Assembly (NCBI RefSeq): GCF_000389635.1 | Contig: NC_021182.1 | Span: 496,001-560,000, forward strand | Source: Clostridium pasteurianum BC1 | Lineage (GTDB): Bacteria; Bacillota; Clostridia; Clostridiales; Clostridiaceae | Direction of reading: 5' to 3' | Length of the DNA: 64,000 nt | Part shown: piece by piece, positions 50,560 to 59,153 of the stretch | How the letters are laid out: every line of letters starts with the position of its first letter | Numbering within the stretch: position 1 is the stretch's first letter | Notes under the pieces: generated by a model | What the model saw: only the letters and a program-made list of their open reading frames with translations | Databases searched by the model: none | What the model was told of the DNA's origin: nothing | Made by a program: the position numbers and the translations under genes

Positions 50560-51027
50560 ATGGGTAACGGTTTTTATTATGAAACAGAAATTGGGAAAAT
50601 AGGAATTGTTGAAAATGGTACGGCTATAACTAATATGTATTTTGGAGATATAATTCAACAAGATGTAAATATAGAAGAAACACCTTTATTGAAAAAAGCA
50701 AATGAAGAGCTGCAGGAATATTTTTCTGGAAAGAGAAAAAACTTTGATTTACCACTGGAAGCGGAAGGAACGGATTTTCAAAGAAAAGTATGGAAGGCGC
50801 TGCAGGAAATCCCTTATGGTGAAACTTGCAGCTATAAAGATATAGCAGAAAATATTGGCAATACAAAGGCTTCCCGTGCAGTGGGAATGGCAAACAATAA
50901 GAACCCAATATTTATTTTTATTCCCTGCCATCGTGTTATTGGTTCTAATGGGAAATTAGTAGGTTATGCAGCTGGACTTGATGTAAAGGAGAGACTTTTA
51001 GAAATGGAAAAACGAAATGTTGGATAA
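50560..51027 (+). CDS. ogt: Methylated-DNA-protein-cysteine methyltransferase
   Basis: The 155-residue suicide enzyme removes O6-alkyl groups from guanine. The acceptor Cys lies in FIPCHRVIGSNG, and the DNA-binding helix-turn-helix includes YGETCSYKDIAENIGN and ASRAVGMANNKNP. No Ada regulatory domain is present. It starts behind CAAGGAGG and is followed by two more alkylation/base-repair genes. Confidence 0.93.
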   Translation: MGNGFYYETEIGKIGIVENGTAITNMYFGDIIQQDVNIEETPLLKKANEELQEYFSGKRKNFDLPLEAEGTDFQRKVWKALQEIPYGETCSYKDIAENIGNTKASRAVGMANNKNPIFIFIPCHRVIGSNGKLVGYAAGLDVKERLLEMEKRNVG

Positions 51028-51034
51028 GCATTAA

Positions 51035-51088
51035 GGCATGTGAAAATAAATAGTAAGCCAAAGATGTGACGAATATTTTAAATATGAC
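51035..51088 (-). mobile_element. Family A MITE-like element, degenerate short copy
   Basis: 54 bp starting GGCATGTGAAAATAAATAGT with a decayed far end (AAATATGAC instead of ATATGCC), flanked by TAA. It lies seven bases after the ogt stop, between ogt and nfo. Confidence 0.7.
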
Positions 51089-51134
51089 TAAATATGAAAA
51101 ACTAAAATATAGTATTTAATTGGAGGATTTTAAT

Positions 51135-51968
51135 ATGTTAAATATAGGTTGCCATTTATCAGCTTCAAAGGGCTACAAAGCCATGGGTAAAGAAGCACTT
51201 AAAATAGGAGCAAATACATTTCAGTTTTTTACACGAAACCCCAGGGGTGGAAAGGCAAAAGAAATTGATCCCAAAGATGTAGAAGCACTACTTGAAATAG
51301 CAAGGGAAAATGAATTCGCTACAATGCTGGCTCATGCACCTTACACTTTAAATGCCTGTTCAGCAGATGAAAGCATAAGGAAGTTTGCATTAGAGGTTAT
51401 GGAAGATGACATAAAAAGGATGGAGTATTTGCCAAATAATCTTTATAATTTTCATCCAGGCAGCCATGTAAAGCAGGGAGTAGAGGTTGGTATAAAATAT
51501 ATTACAGATATGCTTAATGCCGTACTAAAGCCAGAACAGACAACTACAGTACTACTTGAAACAATGGCAGGTAAAGGTACAGAAGTAGGACGTAGTTTTC
51601 AGGAATTAAAGCAGATTCTTGATGGGGTCAATCTTTCAGAAAAGATGGGTGTATGTCTTGATACCTGTCACGTTTATGATGCAGGCTATGATATTGTGAA
51701 TCATTTAGATGATGTATTAGAGGAATTTGATGAAATTATTGGACTTGACAAATTGCGTTCCATACATTTAAATGACAGTAAAAATCCCTTTGAAAGTCAC
51801 AAAGATCGACATGAGAAAATTGGTGAGGGCTCTCTTGGAAAAGAAGCTATAATAAGAGTAATCAATCATCCTAAATTATATACCCTACCATTTTTTCTGG
51901 AAACTCCAAATGAATTATCTGGTTATGCTGAAGAAATTAAAATACTGAGAGAAGCCTATGAATACTAA
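51135..51968 (+). CDS. nfo: Deoxyribonuclease IV (AP endonuclease)
   Basis: The 277-residue TIM-barrel enzyme cuts DNA at abasic sites using three zinc ions. Signatures are [12 protein letters not shown] at the start, [71 protein letters not shown] and PFFLETPNE. The ATG at 51135 follows TTGGAGG. Its end overlaps the start of the next repair gene. Confidence 0.94.
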   Translation: MLNIGCHLSASKGYKAMGKEALKIGANTFQFFTRNPRGGKAKEIDPKDVEALLEIARENEFATMLAHAPYTLNACSADESIRKFALEVMEDDIKRMEYLPNNLYNFHPGSHVKQGVEVGIKYITDMLNAVLKPEQTTTVLLETMAGKGTEVGRSFQELKQILDGVNLSEKMGVCLDTCHVYDAGYDIVNHLDDVLEEFDEIIGLDKLRSIHLNDSKNPFESHKDRHEKIGEGSLGKEAIIRVINHPKLYTLPFFLETPNELSGYAEEIKILREAYEY

Positions 51969-52674
51969 TAAAAATGAGGAGAAGACATTGGAAAATACAA
52001 TAAGAGAACAGATTTTTCAATTGGCAGATGGAAAATATAGAGAATTTCAAAGAGGATTATGCCCGGGGAATGATAATATTGTAGGGGTAAGGCTACCACT
52101 GCTAAGGAAGCTGGCTAAACAGATAGCCAAAGGTGACTGGAAAACCTACATGAAGGAAGCAGAAAATGAATATTACGAAGAAGTTATGCTTCAGGGTTTG
52201 GTTCTTGGATATGTAAAAGCTGACATTGAAGAAATTCTAAATTTTGTTACGGATTTTATTCCTAAAATTGATAACTGGGCTGTGTGCGATAGTCTTTGTA
52301 CAGGATTGAAATTTACAAAAACTAATAGAGACACTGTACTTAATTATATTAAGCCATATCTATCTTCAGAAAAAGAATTTGAAGTGCGGTTTGCCGTTGT
52401 GATGCTTCTTAACTTTTACATAGAGGAAAATTATATTGACAGAGTGCTATTATTGCTGGATGGAGCAAAACATGAAGGCTACTATGTGAAAATGGCTGTT
52501 GCCTGGGCTGTTTCAATATGCTACGTGAAGTTTCCTGAAAAGACAATGGAATATCTGAAGAATAATACCTTAGATGATTTTACATATAATAAAGCATTAC
52601 AAAAGATTACAGAGTCTTTAAGAGTTGATAGGGAAACCAAAACTCTTATAAGAAGTATGAAACGCAAAATATAA
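51958..52674 (+). CDS. DNA alkylation repair enzyme, AlkD-like
   Basis: The 238-residue all-helical protein shows the HEAT-like pattern of AlkD glycosylases: [44 protein letters not shown] and [20 protein letters not shown]. AlkD releases positively charged alkylated bases. The ATG at 51958 overlaps nfo; a TTG at 51988 with GAGGAGA before it is an alternative. With ogt and nfo this makes a compact alkylation and base-excision repair cluster. Confidence 0.88.
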   Translation: MNTNKNEEKTLENTIREQIFQLADGKYREFQRGLCPGNDNIVGVRLPLLRKLAKQIAKGDWKTYMKEAENEYYEEVMLQGLVLGYVKADIEEILNFVTDFIPKIDNWAVCDSLCTGLKFTKTNRDTVLNYIKPYLSSEKEFEVRFAVVMLLNFYIEENYIDRVLLLLDGAKHEGYYVKMAVAWAVSICYVKFPEKTMEYLKNNTLDDFTYNKALQKITESLRVDRETKTLIRSMKRKI

Positions 52675-52955
52675 AAAGAAAGATTGCGGTAAGTGGTATC
52701 TTTGATTTGATTATAATACTGTGAGTTTCTGCATAAACTTTAAAAAAATCGTAATTTAATGCATATTTTCTTTATACTATTGACAAATCGATAATTAATA
52801 ATACTGAAAATTGATATATTGATTTTTTCCAATAAATATAGTATAGTAATTCATGGCTAGAAAATAAATATTACTATTTATACAATTATTGATATATATT
52901 TATATAACTAGGTAATTTTTACAAATAAACTATATACATATTGGAGGGGAATAAA

Positions 52956-54029
52956 ATGAATAAAAAAAAGATAATAGTAGCTCTAGCATCAGTGATGGTT
53001 GTAGCTACCTTATTTGCCGGCTGTGGAAGCAGTAATAACAGCACAGGAAATCAAGGCAATGGAAAAACAATAAAAGTAGGACTTTCAACGGACGAAGGAT
53101 GACTTAACGATAAATCTTTTAACCAATCAGCTGATGAAGGAATTAAAAAGGCTCAGAAAGAACTTGGAAATGTTGACTACAAAGCAATAGAGTCAAAGAA
53201 GAAGGATGAATATCAGCCAAATCTTCAGGCTTTAGTAGATAATGGGTCAGATTTAGTTTTTGGTATAGGATATCAAATGGCAGATGATTTAGAAGCTATA
53301 GCTAAAAAATATCCAGATAAAAAATTTGCCATTGTAGATAATGCTTATGATAACCAGCCTAAAAATATAGAATCTTTAGTATTTAAGGAACAGGAAGGTT
53401 CTTTCTTAATGGGAGTTATTGCAGCTAAAACTACTAAAACCAATAAAATAGGATTTATTGGTGGAAAAGATAGTGAACTTATAAACAAATTTGCAGCAGG
53501 ATATATTGCAGGAGCAAAAACTATAAATCCAAGTATAGATATTAAAGTTGTTTATATAGACAGTTTTGCAGATGCAACAAAGGGTGAAGAGGCAGCAACA
53601 ACCATGTATAGCCAAAACTATGATGTTATATATCATGCCGCTGGTGGTGCAGGAAATGGACTATTTAAAGCAGCTAAGAGTGCAAATAGCAGTGGTAAAA
53701 AAGTTTGGGCTATAGGTGTGGACCAAGATCAGGCTGTAACACTTCCAGAATACTCTGATGTTATTCTTACAAGTATGGTAAAAAGAGTTGATACTTCTAC
53801 TTATGACACTGTAAAGGATCTTTCAAAGGGAAGCTTCCAAGGCGGAAAAATAAGAGTATTTGGATTAAAAGAAGATGGCGTTGGATATTCAGCAAGTACC
53901 AGTAAAAATGTACCTAAAAATGTGTTAGATTTAGTAGATAAATATAAACAGGCAATTATTGATGGTAAGATAAATGTACCAACAACAAAAGATGCGGCTA
54001 ATAGCTTTAAAACAGAAGCTTTACAATAA
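52956..54029 (+). pseudogene. BMP-family nucleoside-binding lipoprotein gene with in-frame TGA
   Basis: An ATG behind TTGGAGGGG begins a lipoprotein signal with lipobox LFAGC at Cys 23, then GKTIKVGLSTDEG, an in-frame TGA at 53100-53102 (codon 49), and LNDKSFNQSADEG and the remainder without further stops. In relatives the stop position is Gly in the D-x-G-G-x-N-D motif, so a single G to T change (GGA to TGA) explains it. The rest (GIGYQMADDLEAIA to FKTEALQ) is intact. Three intact transporter genes follow. Internal re-initiation at ATG 53277 would give only the C-terminal part without a signal. Confidence 0.8.
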
Positions 54030-54073
54030 CAAATATATAGTTAGATTAAATTAACGACATAAATATGAAATGA

Positions 54074-54119
54074 GGCTGTCTTTACGATGCATATATATGC
54101 AATAGCAAGACAGCTTTTT
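54074..54119 (+). terminator. Terminator between binding protein and ATPase genes
   Basis: GGCTGTCTT (54074-54082) pairs with AAGACAGC (54107-54114) around an inner TGCATATATATGCA palindrome, followed by TTTTT. It probably lets the binding-protein mRNA be made in excess. Confidence 0.8.
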
Positions 54120-54219
54120 AACTATGCTTCTATTAAAAACAACTATTAAAATCTGATTTTTAATAGATAAATGGGATATTTTTAAATATATAATTCATTT
54201 TAAAGAGGGAGGTATCAAA

Positions 54220-55746
54220 ATGGATAAGGTAGTTCAAATGAAGGGGATAACGAAAATATTTCCTGGAACAATAGCAAATGACAATGTAGATTTTGAACTC
54301 CTAAGGAGTGAGACACATGTTTTGCTTGGCGAAAATGGAGCAGGAAAAACTACACTTATGAACATTTTATATGGATTGTATCAGCCTGAAAGAGGAGAAA
54401 TTATTGTAAATGGAAATACCACATCAATAAATAATCCAAATGATGCTATAAAATTGGGAATAGGTATGGTTCATCAACATTTTATGCTTGTACATAATTT
54501 TACAGTAGCAGAAAATATAGTTTTAGGTATGGAGCCTAAAAAGGGAATTTTGTTAGATAAACGAAGAGCCATAAAAGATGTTGAAGAAATCGCTAAAAAA
54601 TATGGATTTGTTATTGATCCTAATGCAATTATTGAAGATATATCAGTAGGTCAGCAGCAAAAGGTTGAAATACTAAAAGCTTTGTATAGAGGAGCAGAGG
54701 TTCTAATATTAGATGAACCAACAGCTGTTTTAACTCCACAGGAAATAGATGAATTAGGAGCTATAATAAAAAATCTAAAAGAGGAAGGTAAATCTGTAAT
54801 ACTCATAACTCATAAACTTAAAGAAGTTATGAAAATGAGTGATAGAGTTACTATTATAAGAAGAGGAAAGGTAACTGGAACTGTAAATACAAAAGATACT
54901 AATATAGATGAACTAGCAGAACTTATGGTAGGCAGAAAGGTTAACCTTACGATAGAAAAGAAAGAGTCCAATGTAGGGAAAGAAGTATTAAAAGTAGAAG
55001 ATTTAGCAGTAAAGGATAATAGAGGAATTGAAGTAGTTAAAGGTGTAAATTTGTCTGTATATGCTGGAGAAATTGTAGGGATAGCAGGGGTAGATGGAAA
55101 TGGTCAATCAGAATTTATAGAAGCTTTAATCGGGCTTATGAAAGCTGAAAGGGGTAGGATCGCTCTTAATGATAAAGATATATTTAATAAGACACCACGT
55201 GATATAACGGACAGAGGGGTAGGGTATATTCCAGAGGATAGGCATAAAAGAGGTCTTATATTAGATTATTCATTGTTTGAAAATTCAATACTTGGGATTC
55301 AACACAGAGAACCCTTTAGCAGGGGAATTGTTATGAATTATGAAGAAATACATAAACATGCGAAGAAACTTATTGAGGAATTTGATGTAAGAACTCCTAG
55401 CGATGAAGTGCGTGCAGGATCATTGTCCGGTGGAAATCAGCAAAAGCTTATAGCTGCTAGAGAAATATCAAAGGATCCAGATCTTTTAATTGCTTCTCAG
55501 CCTACCAGGGGATTAGATGTAGGAGCTATTGAATATATACACGGTAGAATTGTACAAGAAAGAGATAAAGGAAAAGCAGTACTTCTAATATCCTTAGAGT
55601 TAGATGAAGTTCTTGCACTTTCTGATAGAATTGCAGTAATGTATGACGGAAAAATTATAGATATAATTGATAGAAAAGATGCAGATGAAAAGAAACTTGG
55701 AATACTTATGGCAGGTGGAAGTTTAAAAAAAACAAAAGACATGTGA
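54220..55746 (+). CDS. Nucleoside ABC transporter, ATP-binding protein
   Basis: The 508-residue protein has two ABC domains, as in the sugar and nucleoside (NupO/YufO-like) importers. The first has GENGAGKTTLMNILYGL, SVGQQQKVEILKAL and LILDEPTAVL. The second has a degenerate Walker A (GVDGNGQSEFIEAL) and LSGGNQQKLIAAREI, the normal asymmetry of this group. It starts behind GAGGGAGG. The last codons and the stop (GACATGTGA) lie inside a family A repeat end. Confidence 0.92.
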   Translation: MDKVVQMKGITKIFPGTIANDNVDFELLRSETHVLLGENGAGKTTLMNILYGLYQPERGEIIVNGNTTSINNPNDAIKLGIGMVHQHFMLVHNFTVAENIVLGMEPKKGILLDKRRAIKDVEEIAKKYGFVIDPNAIIEDISVGQQQKVEILKALYRGAEVLILDEPTAVLTPQEIDELGAIIKNLKEEGKSVILITHKLKEVMKMSDRVTIIRRGKVTGTVNTKDTNIDELAELMVGRKVNLTIEKKESNVGKEVLKVEDLAVKDNRGIEVVKGVNLSVYAGEIVGIAGVDGNGQSEFIEALIGLMKAERGRIALNDKDIFNKTPRDITDRGVGYIPEDRHKRGLILDYSLFENSILGIQHREPFSRGIVMNYEEIHKHAKKLIEEFDVRTPSDEVRAGSLSGGNQQKLIAAREISKDPDLLIASQPTRGLDVGAIEYIHGRIVQERDKGKAVLLISLELDEVLALSDRIAVMYDGKIIDIIDRKDADEKKLGILMAGGSLKKTKDM

Positions 55747-55790
55747 AAATAAATACACTAGTATACAGACTAGTTATTTATTTACCATGC
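55738..55790 (-). mobile_element. Family A MITE-like element, short copy at a gene end
   Basis: 53 bp from GACATGTGAAAATAAATAC to the inverse of GCATGGTAAATAAATAAC, with CACTAGTATACAGACTAG inside. It overlaps the last nine bases of the ATPase gene and supplies its stop codon. Confidence 0.7.
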
Positions 55791-55811
55791 TTTTAATGAG
55801 GAGGAATAGGA

Positions 55812-56921
55812 GTGAGTAACTTACAAGTTAAAAATAATAACATTAGTGAAATTATAATAAATTCTCTAAAGAGCTTGGTATTTCCTATATGTTCTATACT
55901 AGTTTCTTTGTTTGTAGCTGTTTTCTTTGTAATGTGGTCTAAAGGGTATAATATTACTCAATATTTTACAGCATTGACAGACCTGTTAACTATTATAGTG
56001 AATGCAAGTTTTGGGGATAAATCAAGAGCTTTTGAAACTATAGTTTTTGTAACACCTCTTGTATTTACAGGTGTAGCACACTCTGTAGCATTTAAATGCG
56101 GATTATTTAATATAGGTGTAGAAGGTCAGTTCACTTTAGGAATGCTCGCAGCATCAATAGTTGGTATTATACCAGGATTAAGTCCTATAGTCCATATTCC
56201 ATTATTAATAATAAGTGGTATTGCAGCAGGTGGAGTATGGGGGGCAGTACCTGGTTATTTAAAAGCGAAATTCGGTACTAATGAAGTAATAAATTCAATA
56301 ATGATGAACTATATCGCTATGTATGTAGTAAATTTTGTAGTGCTAAGGACGCCTATAGGCATAGCATCAAAATCTAGCACACCTGTAATTCAGGATAGTG
56401 CAAAATTAATGCAATTTAGTAGTTCCAGTAGGGCAAATATTGGAATAATAATAGCCATTATATGTGCCATTTTTATATACTGGTTAATTTGGAAAACTAC
56501 TGTAGGCTATGAGATTAGAGCAGTAGGTATTAATCCTCATAGTGCCGAATATGGCGGGATAAATATAGCTAAGAGTACAGTACTTGCAATGGTAATATCA
56601 GGTGCGATAGCAGGACTTGGTGGAGCAGCACATTTATCAGGAGCAGCTTATTCTTCCAGTGATTTAATGTCCTTTATAGGTTACGGTTTTGATGGTATAG
56701 CTGTTGCTCTTTTAGCTAAGAGTAATCCTATTGGATGTATACCAGCAGCATTACTGTTTGGAGCCTTAAATAGTAGTTCAAGAATACTTCAATTAAACAA
56801 TATACCAAAGGAAATAGTGTATTTAATACAATCAGTTGTTATAATCTTCGTAGCCACTGATTATATAGTTAAATATTTCGAAGAAAAGAAGAGAAAAAAG
56901 GGGGCAACTGTAAATGGATAA
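55812..56921 (+). CDS. Nucleoside ABC transporter, permease 1
   Basis: The 369-residue protein has about nine to ten membrane helices with the family motif AFKCGLFNIGVEGQFTLG and the EAA-like loop VGYEIRAVGINPHSAEYGGI. It matches the NupP/YufP type that pairs with BMP-like binding proteins. The GTG start follows GAGGAGGAATAG. It overlaps the second permease gene by eight bases. Confidence 0.9.
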   Translation: MSNLQVKNNNISEIIINSLKSLVFPICSILVSLFVAVFFVMWSKGYNITQYFTALTDLLTIIVNASFGDKSRAFETIVFVTPLVFTGVAHSVAFKCGLFNIGVEGQFTLGMLAASIVGIIPGLSPIVHIPLLIISGIAAGGVWGAVPGYLKAKFGTNEVINSIMMNYIAMYVVNFVVLRTPIGIASKSSTPVIQDSAKLMQFSSSSRANIGIIIAIICAIFIYWLIWKTTVGYEIRAVGINPHSAEYGGINIAKSTVLAMVISGAIAGLGGAAHLSGAAYSSSDLMSFIGYGFDGIAVALLAKSNPIGCIPAALLFGALNSSSRILQLNNIPKEIVYLIQSVVIIFVATDYIVKYFEEKKRKKGATVNG

Positions 56922-57846
56922 AGGAACGCTTATTATAAGTATAATAGCAGCAACGCTTAGAATGGCAACACCACTTATATTTGCAGCTCTTGGAGGCTTG
57001 TTTTCTGAAAAGTCAGGTGTAGTAAATATAGGTCTTGAAGGTATGATGACTATAGGGGCATTTTTTGCAGTATTCGGTTCTTTTGCTACAGGAAGTCCAT
57101 TTTTAGGAATACTATTTGCTTTAGTTGCAGGTGGGGTTATAGCGGCATTGCATGCCTTTTTAAGTATAAATTTAAAGGCAGATCAAATTATTTCAGGTAC
57201 AGCTATAAATCTTTTTTCTACTGCTTTTGCTAGCTTTCTTATATTTAAGATATTTAAAAAAGGTGGTCAAACAGATATAGTAAATTCGGTATCCTATAAT
57301 ATACCTAATTTTATAAAACATATTCCAGTAATAGGAGCACTGCTTAATGGATTAAATTGGTTTGTAATTTTTGCTTTTATATTTGTCATACTTGCCTATT
57401 TTGTTTTGGAGAAGACTTCTCTGGGACTAAGAATAAAGGCTGTAGGTGAACATCCAGGTGCAGCAGATACTTTGGGTATAAATGTATATAGAATGAGATA
57501 TCTTTGTGTGATTTTATCCGGTATGCTTGCAGGACTTGGTGGAGCAGCTTTATCTATAGGGGCGTCCAATATGTATAGAGATGGAATGGTATCTGGCCGT
57601 GGATTTATAGCTCTAGCAGCTATGATATTTGGAAACTGGAAGCCTAAGGGCACTATGTTAGCATGTCTACTGTTTGCTTTCGGTAGTGCAATTCAAATAA
57701 ATGCACAGATATTAAACTTTAACATTCCAAATGAAGTATATGCAGTTATTCCATATGTGCTTACTATGCTGGCTTTAGCAGGGTTTGTAGGCAAAACCAC
57801 GCCGCCAGCTGCAGATGGAGTACCTTATGAAAAGGGCAAAAGATAA
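56914..57846 (+). CDS. Nucleoside ABC transporter, permease 2
   Basis: The 310-residue permease has the paired motif SEKSGVVNIGLEGMMTIGA and the loop TSLGLRIKAVGEHPGAADTLGI, typical of NupQ/YufQ partners. Eight or nine helices are visible. It starts inside the end of permease 1, so both are made together and should form the heterodimeric channel. Confidence 0.9.
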   Translation: MDKGTLIISIIAATLRMATPLIFAALGGLFSEKSGVVNIGLEGMMTIGAFFAVFGSFATGSPFLGILFALVAGGVIAALHAFLSINLKADQIISGTAINLFSTAFASFLIFKIFKKGGQTDIVNSVSYNIPNFIKHIPVIGALLNGLNWFVIFAFIFVILAYFVLEKTSLGLRIKAVGEHPGAADTLGINVYRMRYLCVILSGMLAGLGGAALSIGASNMYRDGMVSGRGFIALAAMIFGNWKPKGTMLACLLFAFGSAIQINAQILNFNIPNEVYAVIPYVLTMLALAGFVGKTTPPAADGVPYEKGKR

Positions 57847-57914
57847 TTTTCCTACCAAATTTTTAATTAATTATGTCTGTGTTTTGGCTAAAAACTTTTG
57901 TGTATTACGAAAGA

Positions 57915-57998
57915 CCTTCCTGTAGTTTACAGATGAATCTTATAGAATTAGAGGTCACTGCAGTATTGGCAGTGCAGAAGCTAGTCATCAGATAAATT
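57915..57998 (-). repeat. Family B dispersed repeat, divergent copy
   Basis: On the minus strand it starts TTTATCTGATGACTAGCTTC and TGCACTGCCAATACTGCAGTG, then ATAAGATTCATCTG, a block shared with the copy at 33125-33253. A strong hairpin, CACTGCAGTATTG...CAGTGC-like, is inside. Confidence 0.5.
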
Positions 57999-58004
57999 AA
58001 TTTT

Positions 58005-58034
58005 ATTTAGTGGGAGTTTGTAATCCCACTAAAT
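58005..58034. terminator. Intrinsic terminator
   Basis: ATTTAGTGGGA (58005-58015) pairs perfectly with TCCCACTAAAT (58024-58034). It probably ends the transporter operon. Confidence 0.7.
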
Positions 58035-58134
58035 TTACATTAGTTTTAGAAGCATGCTGTTGTCATTTACCTCTTTGGAGTCTATGGTTACGCACCATAG
58101 TAATTAGATGAAATTATATGTTACAAGAAGTTGT

Positions 58135-58376
58135 TTATCTTTTAGATTTTCTATACCCAGCCGCTTGTGCTTCTTGTTCTGTATTGAACCATTCTTCAGC
58201 ATTTGTTTTATCATAGAATTGTCCTCCGGGTACATGATAAATCTTTTCACCATTAGAATTGATATTTCCTTTTATCAGTCCGTGTGAGGTAGAATTAGGA
58301 CTGATGGAACTCTGTATACTTGATTTATTCGCAGTGGAACCGGTATAATTTTATTAAGGATTTTCTTAAAAATCAT
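58135..58376 (-). pseudogene. Frameshifted gene with a C-terminal sunset-type domain
   Basis: A good ribosome binding site (AGGAGATG) and ATG at 58376 start MIFKKILNKIIPV, but the coding signal then continues in another frame as NSTSHGLIKGNINSNGEKIY, HVPGGQFYDKTNAEEWF and ends AAGYRKSKR. This C-terminal domain is found at the end of secreted thermonuclease-like and competence-related proteins. The frame break and the short length show a degraded gene. Confidence 0.6.
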
Positions 58377-58569
58377 TATTTCATCTCCTGTTAATTCATT
58401 TTTTATCTCATTGATAAGTTGTTGTATATATTATATTATCTTTATTTAGAGAAGGATACAGAAAAATAGAGCTAGATTTGGAAATTAATAATGATTTAAT
58501 TTAACAAAAATGAAAAAGAATATTAATAATTATGGGTTATTATAAGGGTGTACGAAATTACCTATTGGG

Positions 58570-58605
58570 AAAAGTGCCAGCAGAGATGTTGGCGCTTTTT
58601 TCCTA
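58570..58605 (+). terminator. Intrinsic terminator
   Basis: AAAAGTGCCA (58570-58579) pairs with TGGCGCTTTT (58590-58599), followed by TTTCC. No clear plus-strand gene precedes it. Confidence 0.6.
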
Positions 58606-58914
58606 TTTTTAATATCATTATTGAATTACCTATTAAGGATAATTATTTAATACATTTTGAATTCATTAAATAATTCTTATAAGTGTTGATGAGTTAAGGT
58701 TTTAGGATTATCTGATGGATTGAAGTTCATAAAAATTTTTCACTTGAAACTTAATATATATAAAGTTGTAATAAAACTGTAACAACAGCTTGATATTATA
58801 GAAACATAGAGATTACCCCTTTAGTTGTATATATGTTATAGAGGGAAGCCTTATAATAGTTAGTGGCATAAGGTGAGTATATCAAGGTAGGTTAAGGATA
58901 TACAAATATAATAT
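58606..58914. other. Stretch between host genes and the tRNA-like element
   Basis: No supported gene. It includes AT-rich DNA and a more G-rich part (58840-58900, GAGGGAAGCC, GGCATAAGGTGAG) that may be transcribed together with the tRNA-like element. Confidence 0.4.
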
Positions 58915-58995
58915 ATCGAAGCACCTCAGGGCAGAGGGCAGGAAGCATGCTATAAGCATACTATCTGCAGTAGTGGTTCGATTCCGCTCTTCGAT
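58915..58995 (+). tRNA. tRNA-like element, non-canonical; probable attachment site
   Basis: ATCGAAG (58915-58921) and CTTCGAT (58989-58995) form a perfect 7-bp acceptor-like stem. CCTC-AGGGCA-GAGG (58924-58937) looks like a D arm with GG in its loop, and AGTGG-TTCGATT-CCGCT (58972-58988) is a perfect T arm with a canonical loop. In the anticodon position GCAG/CTGC (58938-58941/58965-58968) encloses 23 bases with their own hairpin ATGCT-ATA-AGCAT instead of a 7-base loop, so no normal anticodon is displayed. No CCA is encoded. Its 3' end faces the integrase gene, the usual arrangement when a prophage sits in a tRNA 3' end. Confidence 0.45.
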
Positions 58996-59062
58996 GCTAT
59001 ATAAACTATTAAGAAATATTAAACTATCACAAACCTTTAAATATAAGGTTTTATCAAAGTGA

Positions 59063-59139
59063 TGACTGTATTAACACATTTTAAAATACTTTATAATTAC
59101 AGTCAAAAATAACTTAATTACAGTCAAATTACAGTCAAA
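59063..59139. promoter_or_regulatory. Integrase arm-type binding sites
   Basis: ATTACAGTCAAA occurs three times in direct orientation (59096-59107, 59117-59128, 59128-59139), and TGACTGTATT, its near-inverse, once at 59063-59072. They lie directly beyond the 3' end of the integrase gene, as arm sites in attachment regions do. Confidence 0.65.
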
Positions 59140-59153
59140 AAAATAGCTGCTAT

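Noticed and set aside
52675-52955. Purine riboswitch in front of the nucleoside-binding protein gene
   Set aside because: The conserved junction and loop bases of the purine aptamer are not seen in this AT-rich leader.
53100-53102. TGA in the lipoprotein gene read as selenocysteine
   Set aside because: The relatives have Gly, not Cys, at this position and no SECIS-like hairpin follows; a nonsense change is simpler.
58915-58995. Normal tRNA, selenocysteine tRNA or tmRNA end
   Set aside because: No displayed 7-base anticodon loop, no UCA anticodon or long Sec-type stems, and no tmRNA tag frame; only the tRNA-like arms are supported.
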